DNA of 18,320 bases from JBLHLB01 sp047618505 (lineage in GTDB: Bacteria; Planctomycetota; UBA1135; GCA-002686595). Position numbers and translations under genes: made by a program. Location: NCBI GenBank assembly GCA_047618505.1, contig JBLHLB010000044.1, positions 1 to 18,320 on the forward strand, given 5' to 3'. Position 1 is the first letter of the stretch; each line of letters opens with the position of its first letter. Below the pieces are notes generated by a model. That model searched no databases and was not told the DNA's origin. It saw nothing but the letters and a program-made list of their open reading frames with translations. This document shows, one piece after another, positions 1 to 6,391 of this stretch.

Positions 1-600
1 AAATCCGCCGGTGTGCCACGTGTCGAAATCGAACGCACGAGTGAAGCTGTCAATGTCATCGTCCACACCGCACGTCCCGGCGTTCTCGTCGGTCGCAAGG
101 GTGTGCGCGTCGATCAGCTCAAGAAAGACCTGCAGGCCATTACCAATATGACCTGCCACTTGACGGTCCGCGAGATCAAGCGTCCCGAGCTCGAGGCCAC
201 TCTAGTGGCTGAGATGATCGCGGAGGCAATGGAGCGCCGCATGGCTTTCCGTCGCTCGATCAAGAAGGCCATCCAGACCACGATGCAGGCCGGAGCACGC
301 GGCATCAAGGTTCAGATCAATGGCCGCCTCGGTGGCGCTGAAATGGCCCGTGAAGCAAAGGAACGCGAGGGCCAAGTCCCGCTTTCCACCCTCCAGGCCC
401 ACGTCGACTACGGCACCGCCCTCGGTCGCACGACCTACGGCATCATTGGTGTCAAGGTCTGGATCTATAAGGGTGACGTCGAGCGCGGCAAGAAGATCGA
501 TTGGAAAGTCGCCCAGGGCGTCCCCGGCGGTCTTCGCCAGGACAACCGTCCCGACCGTGGTCAACAGCGTCGACGCCGGGGGCCCCGGCGCGAGGACTGA
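1..600 (+). CDS. rpsC: 30S ribosomal protein S3 (5' end missing)
   Basis: S3 sits in the 30S head at the mRNA entry channel and has a KH domain. The reading frame is open from base 1, so the gene begins upstream of the window and the first GTG in frame (13) is internal. The visible part starts near the VPRVEIER segment and contains the KH signature HTARPGVLVGRKG. It then has the C-terminal S3 domain with INGRLGGAEMAR and TTYGIIGVKVWIYKG, and a basic tail ending RRRRGPRRED. About 50 N-terminal residues are lost at the edge. It is followed by rplP, the usual S10-operon order. A small hairpin (TGCCC/GGGCA, 638-651) lies in the 74-nt gap. Identity is certain; only the start is unknown. Confidence 0.97.
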   Translation, partial: KSAGVPRVEIERTSEAVNVIVHTARPGVLVGRKGVRVDQLKKDLQAITNMTCHLTVREIKRPELEATLVAEMIAEAMERRMAFRRSIKKAIQTTMQAGARGIKVQINGRLGGAEMAREAKEREGQVPLSTLQAHVDYGTALGRTTYGIIGVKVWIYKGDVERGKKIDWKVAQGVPGGLRQDNRPDRGQQRRRRGPRRED

Positions 601-674
601 GTTCGCACTCGACGCCACACGCACCGACCCCGACCAATGCCCAGATGGGCACCGAGCAAATTAGGAACTAAACC

Positions 675-1094
675 ATGGCGATGATGCCCAAGCGGAGTAA
701 GTACCGCAAACAGCACCGCGGCCGCCTCAAGGGTTTTGCAACCCGTGGCAACCGCGTCTCCTTCGGAGATTACGGACTGCAGTCCATGGACTGGGGCTGG
801 ATCACCGGCCGACAAATCGAAGCTGGGCGTGTCGCGGCCAACCGCGCCACGGGTGGCTCCGCTAAGATCTGGATCCGTATCTTCCCGCACAAGCCCATCT
901 CCTCCAAGCCCGCCGAAACCCGCATGGGTAAAGGAAAGGGTGATGTGGAGTACTGGGCCGCCGCGGTCAAGCCGGGGACAGTCCTCTTTGAACTGGGTGG
1001 TGTGCCCGAAGAGAAAGCCAAGTTGGCCTTCAAGCGCATTGCCCACAAAATGCCCATCAAGGTGAAGATGGTCCGGCGCCAGCCGACGACCTGA
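675..1094 (+). CDS. rplP: 50S ribosomal protein L16
   Basis: L16 is a core 50S protein next to the A-site tRNA and the central protuberance. The 139-residue product has the family's usual length. It opens with MPKRSKYRKQHRGR after a short MAM lead and continues with GNRVSFGDYGLQS, then IWIRIFPHKPISSKPAETRMG and the GKGDVEYWAAAVKPG stretch, all hallmarks of L16. The ATG at 675 is chosen because AGGA (663-666) sits 8 nt upstream; ATGs at 681 and 684 are also possible. It lies between rpsC and rpmC as in most bacteria. The 110-nt gap to rpmC contains a CGCCTGACGG string like the core of the repeat element at 4619-4654, but without a clear hairpin. Confidence 0.98.
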   Translation: MAMMPKRSKYRKQHRGRLKGFATRGNRVSFGDYGLQSMDWGWITGRQIEAGRVAANRATGGSAKIWIRIFPHKPISSKPAETRMGKGKGDVEYWAAAVKPGTVLFELGGVPEEKAKLAFKRIAHKMPIKVKMVRRQPTT

Positions 1095-1204
1095 TCACCA
1101 CCTGAATTCATTCGCCTAGCCGGCCAACCCGCCTGACGGACACAAGTCCAGAACGGAAGAGGGGAGGCGGCAGCAACGCCTACAGCAAACCAGAGACAGC
1201 CGCC

Positions 1205-1414
1205 GTGAAGATCGAAGAGGTACGCAGTAAGACCGACGCAGAGCTCCAGTTCGACCTGGAACACATGCAGAAGGAGCTCTTCGACCTGCGCTTTCGGTCC
1301 GCAACCGAAAGCCCTGTGAATCCGGCTCGCATTCGCACATTGCGTCGCGCTTGCACCCGGGTCATCACCATCCTTCACGAGCGCAAGCTCAGCGCCGCGC
1401 AGACGACGGACTAA
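1205..1414 (+). CDS. rpmC: 50S ribosomal protein L29
   Basis: L29 is a small two-helix 50S protein at the exit-tunnel rim, near the SRP and trigger-factor docking site. The 69-residue product has the expected helical pattern: MKIEEVRSKTDAELQFDLEHM, then KELFDLRFRSATES and ARIRTLRRACTRVITILHER. The start is GTG at 1205, which gives the standard N-terminus (MKIEEVR). No good Shine-Dalgarno site lies in the preceding 15 nt, although GA-rich sequence (GAAGAGGGGAGG) occurs about 35 nt upstream. Position between rplP and rpsQ is canonical. Confidence 0.95.
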   Translation: MKIEEVRSKTDAELQFDLEHMQKELFDLRFRSATESPVNPARIRTLRRACTRVITILHERKLSAAQTTD

Positions 1415-1472
1415 TCGGAGTCCCTGGGCAGTGCACCTGCCCTGGACATCCGAAAGAGGAAAAGCCAAGACC

Positions 1473-1841
1473 ATGACTGCTGAAAACAAAAAGGTTGAGC
1501 GCAACCAGCGCCGCTCCCTAGTGGGGGTCGTCACGAGCGATAAAAGCACGCAGACGATCACCGTTCAGGTTGAGCGTACGACGAAGCACCGGAAGTACGG
1601 GAAGTTCGTTCGTTCCCACAAGAGCCACATCGCCCACGATGAGAAGGAGGTGGCACGCCCCGGCGACCGCGTTGAGATCGAGGCCACCCGGCCCCTTTCG
1701 AAGACGAAGCGCTGGCGCCTTGCCAAGATCGTGACAAGCAACAGTCAGTTCGAGCTCTCTAGCGCCGAAGGCGAAATCGTGAACCGCACGACAGAAGAGA
1801 CCGCCGGAAAGAACAAGCCTACGACGGAAGGTGACGCGTGA
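1473..1841 (+). CDS. rpsQ: 30S ribosomal protein S17 with C-terminal extension
   Basis: S17 is a primary 16S rRNA-binding OB-fold protein. Its core is seen in RRSLVGVVTSDKSTQTITVQ, KHRKYGKFVRSHKSHIAHDE and the GDRVEIEATRPLSKTKRWRL signature. The ATG at 1473 gives 122 residues; a GTG at 1431 would add 14 residues unlike the family and is rejected. GAGGA ends 12 nt before 1473. Family members are usually about 80-90 residues. Here some 35 residues follow the core, rich in Glu, Thr and Lys and probably disordered. The stop overlaps the GTG of rplN (GTGA), implying translational coupling. Confidence 0.96.
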   Translation: MTAENKKVERNQRRSLVGVVTSDKSTQTITVQVERTTKHRKYGKFVRSHKSHIAHDEKEVARPGDRVEIEATRPLSKTKRWRLAKIVTSNSQFELSSAEGEIVNRTTEETAGKNKPTTEGDA

Positions 1842-2206
1842 TTCAGATGCAATCTATCCTCGATGTCGCCGACAACACCGGCGCCAAGCGAGTCATGTGT
1901 ATCAAGGTCCTGGGTGGCACACACCGTCGCTACGCCGGCCTCGGTGACATCATCGTAGCCTCCGTTCGCAAGTCCATGGCTGGCTCTGACGTCAAGACCG
2001 GAACGGTCGTCAAGGGCGTCATCGTTCGCACTAAGAAAAGCACGCGCCGGGCAGACGGCTCCTACGTGCGCTTTGACCGTAACGCCCTGGTGCTCGTCGA
2101 CAACGACGGCAACCCCAAGGGCACTCGCATCTTCGGTGCAGTTGCCCGCGAGCTGCGCGAAAAGAACTACATGAAGATCGTGTCCCTCGCTCAGGAAGTG
2201 GTCTGA
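1838..2206 (+). CDS. rplN: 50S ribosomal protein L14
   Basis: L14 is a beta-barrel protein at the 50S interface; it contacts 16S rRNA and is the docking site of the silencing factor RsfS. The 122-residue product matches the usual length. It starts MIQMQSILDVADNTGAKR, followed by the KVLGG and GDIIVASVRKSM motifs and the C-terminal RIFGAVARELR stretch typical of L14. Initiation is at GTG 1838, overlapping the rpsQ stop by 4 nt. The 109-nt gap to rplX starts with a small GCGT-TTTG-ACGC hairpin (2211-2222) and shows no Shine-Dalgarno site before rplX. Confidence 0.98.
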   Translation: MIQMQSILDVADNTGAKRVMCIKVLGGTHRRYAGLGDIIVASVRKSMAGSDVKTGTVVKGVIVRTKKSTRRADGSYVRFDRNALVLVDNDGNPKGTRIFGAVARELREKNYMKIVSLAQEVV

Positions 2207-2315
2207 GCCAGCGTTTTGACGCCAGGCTCAAGAGCAACACTCCTATTCACGAGAACGCGATAACTCGACGATCGGCCCAAGCGGCGTCGAATCCAATCAA
2301 AGCGAAGTCAAAGAA

Positions 2316-2579
2316 ATGAAGTTCAAGACAGGGGAAACAGTCAAGGTCATCACCGGCAACGATCGTGGTCGTAGCGGTGCGGTCCGTCAAATCCTCAAGA
2401 AGACCAACCGGGTAATCGTCGAAGGCGTGAACCTACGTTGGAAGCACCGTAAGCCGACACAGCAGCAACCCCAGGGCGAGCGCATCCAAGAGGAGTGCTC
2501 GATTCACATCAGCAATGTGATGGCGATTGATGCGGCTACCGGAAAGACCACCCGTAAGACCATGAAGGCGCGAGCTTGA
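2316..2579 (+). CDS. rplX: 50S ribosomal protein L24
   Basis: L24 is an assembly-initiator protein of the 50S subunit that binds the 5' end of 23S rRNA. The 87-residue product contains a KOW motif (KFKTGETVKVITGNDRGRSG) near the N-terminus, then RVIVEGVNLRWKHRKP and the IHISNVMAID segment, all typical of bacterial L24. It is slightly shorter than the common 100-105 residues, with a short basic C-terminus. The ATG at 2316 follows an A-rich stretch (TCAAAGAA) rather than a real Shine-Dalgarno site. It lies between rplN and rplE as expected. Confidence 0.96.
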   Translation: MKFKTGETVKVITGNDRGRSGAVRQILKKTNRVIVEGVNLRWKHRKPTQQQPQGERIQEECSIHISNVMAIDAATGKTTRKTMKARA

Positions 2580-2621
2580 TTGCCAAGCTGGTTCAGCCCC
2601 GCTGATCTAGCTCCCCGAAGA

Positions 2622-2670
2622 TTGACCCAACCCCCGTGTTGACCCAACCCCCGTGTTGACCCAACCCCCC
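2622..2670 (+). repeat. 17-bp tandem repeat directly upstream of rplE
   Basis: The unit TTGACCCAACCCCCGTG occurs perfectly at 2622-2638 and 2639-2655 and again, lacking the end, at 2656-2670. It ends 6 nt before the rplE ATG, so it fills the leader. Each unit begins with TTGACC, close to a sigma70 -35 hexamer, but no matching -10 box is visible downstream. The unit length is not a multiple of three, so it is not protein-coding. Its function is unknown; replication slippage could have produced it. Confidence 0.95.
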
Positions 2671-2676
2671 AGTGTG

Positions 2677-3231
2677 ATGAAGCCCCGCCTCAAAGAAAAG
2701 TACGCCAGTGAGCTGCAGCCGAAGCTAATGGAGCATTTCGGCATCAGCAACGTCAACGCGGCGCCCGGTCTGACCAAAGTTGTGGTCAACATGGGCTGCA
2801 AGGGAGCAGTTGAGAACAAGGGGCGCGTCGACGCTGCCCTCAAGGATCTCTCTTCTATCACCGGTCAACGTCCGACCGTTCGCAAGGCGCGCAAGTCCAT
2901 CGCCGGTTTCAAGCTTCGTGAAGGAATGCCTATCGGCGTTGCCGTCACGTTGCGTGGGGACCGCATGTGGGAGTTCGCCGATCGTCTGATCTCCATCGTC
3001 CTTCCTCGTATCCGCGACTTCCGCGGCGTGAAGGACAAGCTGGACGGTCGCGGAAACTACACCATGGGACTCGGCGAGCAGTCGGTGTTCCCCGAGATCG
3101 ATTTCGACCGGATTGAGTACGTGCAGGGGATGGACATTACGTTCGTAACCAGCGCAGACTCAGACGAGCAGGGCTACGAACTCCTCAAGGGGCTCGGCAT
3201 GCCGTTCCGTCGCGAAGAGACCGAAGAATAA
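2677..3231 (+). CDS. rplE: 50S ribosomal protein L5
   Basis: L5 binds 5S rRNA and forms part of the central protuberance, contacting P-site tRNA. The 184-residue product matches the family: MKPRLKEKYASELQPKLMEHF, then GLTKVVVNMGCKGAVEN, SITGQRPTVRKARKSIAGFKLREG and the C-terminal NYTMGLGEQSVFPEIDFD. The ATG at 2677 is chosen because it gives the standard N-terminus. A GTG at 2653 would begin inside the tandem repeat and add eight unlikely residues. No Shine-Dalgarno site is present; a run of six C lies 6 nt upstream of the start. The stop codon forms part of a short tandem duplication that continues downstream. Confidence 0.97.
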   Translation: MKPRLKEKYASELQPKLMEHFGISNVNAAPGLTKVVVNMGCKGAVENKGRVDAALKDLSSITGQRPTVRKARKSIAGFKLREGMPIGVAVTLRGDRMWEFADRLISIVLPRIRDFRGVKDKLDGRGNYTMGLGEQSVFPEIDFDRIEYVQGMDITFVTSADSDEQGYELLKGLGMPFRREETEE

Positions 3232-3259
3232 GCTCCTAGCACCAGAAGCTCCTAGCACC
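3230..3259 (+). repeat. 14-bp direct duplication at the rplE stop
   Basis: AAGCTCCTAGCACC is found at 3230-3243 and again at 3246-3259, with a 16-bp period. The first copy overlaps the last two bases of the rplE stop codon. This looks like a recent slippage duplication at the start of the rplE-rpsN spacer. No function is apparent. Confidence 0.9.
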
Positions 3260-3283
3260 CGGCCGATCCGACCCCTGTCAGAT

Positions 3284-3320
3284 GCCCATCTTGAGTGGGC
3301 CGCCCAGTGAGATAACTGGG
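3284..3320 (+). other. Two consecutive hairpins in the rplE-rpsN spacer
   Basis: GCCCA (3284-3288) pairs with TGGGC (3296-3300) across a 7-nt loop. CCCAGT (3303-3308) pairs with ACTGGG (3315-3320) across a 6-nt loop. Neither is followed by a T run, so they are unlikely to be intrinsic terminators. They could be RNA processing sites or a regulatory leader for rpsN. AAGGA (3328-3332) follows but lies 17 nt from the rpsN ATG. Confidence 0.5.
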
Positions 3321-3349
3321 GCCACACAAGGAATCACACCGCCTGAATC

Positions 3350-3535
3350 ATGGCAAAGACATCCCTCATCCTCAAAGCGCAGCGCCCCGCGAAATTCAAG
3401 TCGCGCGTCGTTCGTCGCTGTTCGCTCTGCGGCCGCCCGCGTGCCGTTTACCGCAAGTTTGGCATTTGCCGTATCTGCCTGCGCCAGCGCGCCCTCCTGG
3501 GCCAAATCCCCGGAATGCGGAAGGCTTCCTGGTAG
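3350..3535 (+). CDS. rpsN: 30S ribosomal protein S14, zinc-binding (type Z)
   Basis: S14 is a late-assembly protein of the 30S head. This is the short zinc-ribbon form of 61 residues, compared with about 100 for the zinc-free form. Cys24, Cys27, Cys40 and Cys43 form the CxxC-x12-CxxC zinc site (CSLCGRP and CRICLRQ). The C-terminus GQIPGMRKASW is the standard ending. The ATG at 3350 gives MAKTSLILKAQRP, a normal N-terminus. No Shine-Dalgarno site is at normal spacing. The position between rplE and rpsH is canonical. Dependence on zinc is inferred from the intact cysteines. Confidence 0.97.
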   Translation: MAKTSLILKAQRPAKFKSRVVRRCSLCGRPRAVYRKFGICRICLRQRALLGQIPGMRKASW

Positions 3536-3638
3536 ATAGCTTGCTCGGTTCCAGCCAGGCTGACTTCAGTCTGCTGTACACCAGTTTGCTAACACCAGGG
3601 CGCTAATCCAATCGCTCCCTCCAAAGGAGAATATCGCC

Positions 3639-4034
3639 ATGATGACCGATCCGATCGCTGACATGCTGACGCGCTTGCGCAACGGGAACGCCGTTCGTAA
3701 GCCCGAAGTCTCCATGCCGGCCTCCCGCATGAAAGTGGGACTCGCACAAGTGCTTACCGAAGAGGGCTTCGTTAAGGGCTACAAAGTTGAGCCCGGCAAG
3801 CCCGCCAGCACCCTCATTGTGCAAATGAAGTACGGTGCCAACGGAGAGCATGTCATGCGTGACCTAAAGCGCGTGAGCAAGCCCGGTTGCCGCGTCTACT
3901 CGGGCCCCAAGCAGCTCCCCAGTGTCCTCCGTGGCCTGGGTATTCACATCCTCTCGACCCCGAAGGGCATCATTTCCGACCGAGTCGCGCGACGCGACAA
4001 CGTGGGTGGTGAGATCCTCTGCCAGGTGAGCTAA
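3639..4034 (+). CDS. rpsH: 30S ribosomal protein S8
   Basis: S8 is a primary 16S rRNA-binding protein of the 30S platform; in E. coli it also represses the spc operon. The 131-residue product begins MMTDPIADMLTRLRNGNAVRK and ends with the conserved S8 C-terminal region LRGLGIHILSTPKGIISD, then GGEILCQVS, including the STPKG signature. The ATG at 3639 is supported by a strong Shine-Dalgarno sequence AAAGGAGA (3623-3630) at 8-nt spacing, one of the best in the cluster. rplF follows after 3 nt. I see no convincing S8-binding leader upstream of rplE. Confidence 0.98.
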   Translation: MMTDPIADMLTRLRNGNAVRKPEVSMPASRMKVGLAQVLTEEGFVKGYKVEPGKPASTLIVQMKYGANGEHVMRDLKRVSKPGCRVYSGPKQLPSVLRGLGIHILSTPKGIISDRVARRDNVGGEILCQVS

Positions 4035-4037
4035 GAC

Positions 4038-4583
4038 ATGTCTCGTATCGGTAAAGCACCCATCAATGTTCCCGGCGGCGTCACCGTCGTGGAAAAGGGT
4101 CGCCACGTCACGGTCAAGGGTCCCAAGGGTACCCTTGAAATGGATGTGCGCCCCGAGATCGATGTCACCATCGACGGATCAGTGGTGACGGTCAATCCCA
4201 ACGGAAGTGGCGCGGATCGCCAGGCCAGGGCCTTCCACGGCATGACCCGCGCCCTCATCAACAACATGGTGCTGGGGGTCTTTGAGGGCTACGCGAAGTC
4301 CCTCGAGATCATCGGCGTCGGTTGGAACGCGAACATCCAGGGCTCCAAGCTCACTCTAAACATCGGCTTTTGCCACCCGGTCATCTTTGAGGTCCCCGCG
4401 GGCCTGACCGTTGCGTGCGCTGCGCCGACCAAGATCGCCATCTCTGGTGCCGACAAGCAGGCCCTAGGCCAGTTTGCCGCCAAGGTGCGCGCCGTGCGCC
4501 CGCCGGAGCCCTACAAAGGCAAAGGCATCCGGTACACGGGCGAGTACGTCCGTCGCAAGTCCGGCAAGTCGTTTGGTTCGTAG
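4038..4583 (+). CDS. rplF: 50S ribosomal protein L6
   Basis: L6 lies near the sarcin-ricin loop and the factor-binding site of the 50S subunit. The 181-residue product has the two repeated L6 folds. It starts MSRIGKAPINVPGGV with VTVKGPKGTLE, and the second half carries LEIIGVGWNANIQGSKLTLN. The C-terminal signature is PEPYKGKGIRYTGEYVRRK. Initiation at ATG 4038 is supported by AGGTGAG (4024-4030), which overlaps the end of rpsH, so the two genes are probably coupled. The 189-nt gap that follows, before rplR, is filled with stable hairpins. Confidence 0.98.
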   Translation: MSRIGKAPINVPGGVTVVEKGRHVTVKGPKGTLEMDVRPEIDVTIDGSVVTVNPNGSGADRQARAFHGMTRALINNMVLGVFEGYAKSLEIIGVGWNANIQGSKLTLNIGFCHPVIFEVPAGLTVACAAPTKIAISGADKQALGQFAAKVRAVRPPEPYKGKGIRYTGEYVRRKSGKSFGS

Positions 4584-4608
4584 GTTTCATCGCCTTTGGC
4601 GCTGAAAC
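4584..4608 (+). other. Strong hairpin directly after the rplF stop
   Basis: GTTTCA (4584-4589) pairs with TGAAAC (4603-4608), and the inner CGCC (4591-4594) pairs with GGCG (4598-4601) around a TTT loop, with one T/C mismatch between the stems. It begins at the base after the rplF stop codon. No T run follows, so read-through into rplR is expected. RNA processing, stabilisation of the upstream mRNA or attenuation are possible roles. Confidence 0.7.
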
Positions 4609-4611
4609 AAC

Positions 4612-4654
4612 GACCCTGATGTTTCTGGGTCAACGCCTGACGGCGTTGAGCCGG
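4612..4654 (+). repeat. Dispersed structured repeat, single diverged copy
   Basis: This stretch forms two adjacent hairpins: GACCC (4612-4616) with GGGTC (4627-4631), and CAACGCC (4631-4637) with GGCGTTG (4642-4648) around TGAC. Positions 4619-4654 match 18012-18047 in the repeat array downstream of tRNA-Ser at 30 of 36 bases by eye. In the second stem a G-C pair of the array is A-T here, so pairing is kept. This suggests a dispersed RNA- or DNA-level element selected for structure. It is not coding. The remaining spacer to 4772 shows nothing further that I can identify. Confidence 0.7.
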
Positions 4655-4772
4655 GGCTAGAAAGACAAGCCGGTGGCTTCGGGCCGCACAACGAACAACA
4701 ACAAGACTCCTGCGCCGCCGCGACCAAGACCGCGGGGCACACGCTACGAGCAGCGCGAAGGCGCTCAATACG

Positions 4773-5141
4773 ATGAAGACCAGTCAGATCAAAAACAGGC
4801 GCAAGACCCGCCGCAAGATGTCCGTACGCCGACGCGTGCGGGTCTCGGGTCCGAACCATCGCCTCGCCGTGAACCGCACGTCGAAGCACATCTACGCTCA
4901 GGTGGTCGATGACGAAACCGGTCAGACCCTCTGCGGCGTCGGGAGCACTGCCAAGGCCCTCGCCGGAGACCTCGGCGGCAAGCCGAAGACCGAGCGTGCG
5001 GCTGTTGTTGGTCGTGAAATCGCCCGCCTTGCAAAAGAGAAGGGTGTCGAGCGCGTTCGCTTTGACCGTGGGGGCTCGCGCTACCACGGACGAGTTAAGT
5101 CTCTTGCAGATGCCGCCCGGGAAGGCGGGCTGACCTTCTAG
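4773..5141 (+). CDS. rplR: 50S ribosomal protein L18
   Basis: L18 binds 5S rRNA together with L5 and delivers it to the central protuberance. The 122-residue product has the basic N-terminal arm (KNRRKTRRKMSVRRRVRVSG), then RLAVNRTSKHIYAQVVDD, the KALAGDLGGK region and the C-terminal signature RVRFDRGGSRYHGRVKSLAD. The ATG at 4773 is taken because it precedes the arginine-rich arm. No clear Shine-Dalgarno site is visible. The gene follows an unusually long structured spacer after rplF and is 31 nt from rpsE. Confidence 0.96.
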   Translation: MKTSQIKNRRKTRRKMSVRRRVRVSGPNHRLAVNRTSKHIYAQVVDDETGQTLCGVGSTAKALAGDLGGKPKTERAAVVGREIARLAKEKGVERVRFDRGGSRYHGRVKSLADAAREGGLTF

Positions 5142-5172
5142 TCGCCGCCTAAACAGCCCCCCCAGACGCTCT

Positions 5173-5685
5173 ATGAACACCAAGATCATCTTCCTCGACA
5201 CCGCCGAGGCCAACGAGATCGGCGAACTGACCGAGGTCATCGTCCGCATCAATCGCTCGGCTGCGACCGTGAAAGGCGGCCGTCGCTTCTCCTTCTCCTC
5301 ACTTAATGTTGCGGGCAACCGAAGTGGCATTGTGGGCTACGGCTACGGCAAGGCCCGTCAGGTCCCCATGGCCATCGAGAAGGGCAACAAGGATGCGCGC
5401 AAGCACCTGATGCTGGTGCCCATTAACGCCGCCGGGAGTATTCCCCATGAAGTCTCCGGCAAGTACTGCGGCTCGCGCATCCGCCTGATCCCCGCCTCCG
5501 AAGGTACGGGCATCATCGCCGGCGCCTCCGTCCGCTCCGTCTGCGAACTGGCTGGTATCAGGAACATCCTGACCAAGTGCTACGGATCCACCAACCCGAT
5601 CAACACCGTCAAGGCCGTCTTCGATGCCCTGGCACAGTTGCGGACTCCTGAAGAAGTCAAGGAGCTGCGCGGCGTCGACCTCTAG
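5173..5685 (+). CDS. rpsE: 30S ribosomal protein S5
   Basis: S5 lies at the mRNA entry and decoding region of the 30S subunit. The 170-residue product has the N-terminal double-stranded-RNA-binding-like domain (ELTEVIVRINRSAATVKGGR, FSFSSLNVAGN, GIVGYGYGKARQVPMAIEKG). The C-terminal domain contains IIAGASVRSVCELAGIRNIL and STNPINTVKAVFDAL. The ATG at 5173 fits the family. There is no Shine-Dalgarno site; a run of seven C (5157-5163) ends 9 nt upstream. In most bacteria rpmD follows, but here it does not. Confidence 0.98.
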   Translation: MNTKIIFLDTAEANEIGELTEVIVRINRSAATVKGGRRFSFSSLNVAGNRSGIVGYGYGKARQVPMAIEKGNKDARKHLMLVPINAAGSIPHEVSGKYCGSRIRLIPASEGTGIIAGASVRSVCELAGIRNILTKCYGSTNPINTVKAVFDALAQLRTPEEVKELRGVDL

Positions 5686-5897
5686 GGGGAGACGACAAGA
5701 GTTCCCATTGTCGAGTGCGGCGCTGGCAACCCCTGATGGGGGAGCTGGGATCCCAGGGAGATTTCCCCGGGACGTCGCGCGATTAGACCACTGAAACCAA
5801 GGCTCTCCGGTCGCTACGACCAACGGAGCCACCTTCGCAAGCAGCTCGCAACGAGATCATCGAAGCGAACGAGCAGCGACAAGAACCGAGACTGATC
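5686..5897 (+). other. Structured rpsE-rplO spacer where rpmD is absent
   Basis: This 212-nt spacer is where rpmD (L30, about 60 codons) normally lies. I read the frames and found no L30-like protein. Instead there is a CCCC-TGAT-GGGG hairpin (5730-5741) and a perfect 12-bp palindrome CTGGGATCCCAG (5745-5756), followed by TTTCCCCGGG. No T-rich terminator follows. No Shine-Dalgarno site precedes the rplO ATG. Loss of rpmD is known in several bacterial lineages. Confidence 0.65.
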
Positions 5898-6386
5898 ATG
5901 GACCTCCACACCATCTGCCAGAAGGGCGAGAAGAATAGCCTGCGCATGCGCGTTGGACGCGGCACCGGCAGCGGCAAGGGCAAGACCTGTGGCCGTGGCC
6001 ACAAGGGCTGGGGCGCACGCTCCGGTTCCTCCCGTCGCCCTGGTTACGAAGGCGGCCAAATGCCCCTCTACCGTCGCGTACCGAAGCGTGGTTTCACCAA
6101 CTCGCGCTTCCGCACCGACTACACGACGGTCAACGTCGAGGCGCTTGAAGCCCTCGACGCTGGAGCGACGGTTGATCTCGACCTCGTTCTCCGATCTGGT
6201 CTAGTCAGCATGAACACCAAGCTCTTCAAGGTCCTCGGGAATGGGGCGCTCAGCAAGCCCCTTACCATTCGTGCCCAGAAGTTCACCAAGAGTGCCCTGG
6301 CCAAGATTGCGGCCGCCGGCGGCACCGTCATCTACCTGGACAAGCTCGGTCGTGAGACCACAGCCGAGGAAGCCTCCAAGGCCTGA
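5898..6386 (+). CDS. rplO: 50S ribosomal protein L15
   Basis: L15 is a 50S assembly protein that threads deep into 23S rRNA. The 162-residue product starts MDLHTICQKGEKNSLRMRVG and has the glycine- and arginine-rich extended arm GRGTGSGKGKTCGRGHKGWG, then YEGGQMPLYRRVPKRGFTN, all classical L15 features. The C-terminal globular domain ends AAAGGTVIYLDKLG. The ATG at 5898 gives the expected N-terminus. secY begins 5 nt after the stop, so the two are almost certainly co-translated, as in other bacteria. Confidence 0.97.
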   Translation: MDLHTICQKGEKNSLRMRVGRGTGSGKGKTCGRGHKGWGARSGSSRRPGYEGGQMPLYRRVPKRGFTNSRFRTDYTTVNVEALEALDAGATVDLDLVLRSGLVSMNTKLFKVLGNGALSKPLTIRAQKFTKSALAKIAAAGGTVIYLDKLGRETTAEEASKA

Positions 6387-6391
6387 TCGAC

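Noticed and set aside
2622..2684. Internal promoter in the rplE leader based on TTGACC boxes
   Set aside because: No acceptable -10 hexamer is found 16-18 nt after any of the three boxes.
4587..5330. 247-codon open frame on the - strand opposite rplR/rpsE
   Set aside because: It is antisense to two certain ribosomal genes and shows no recognisable domain; high GC content keeps such frames open.
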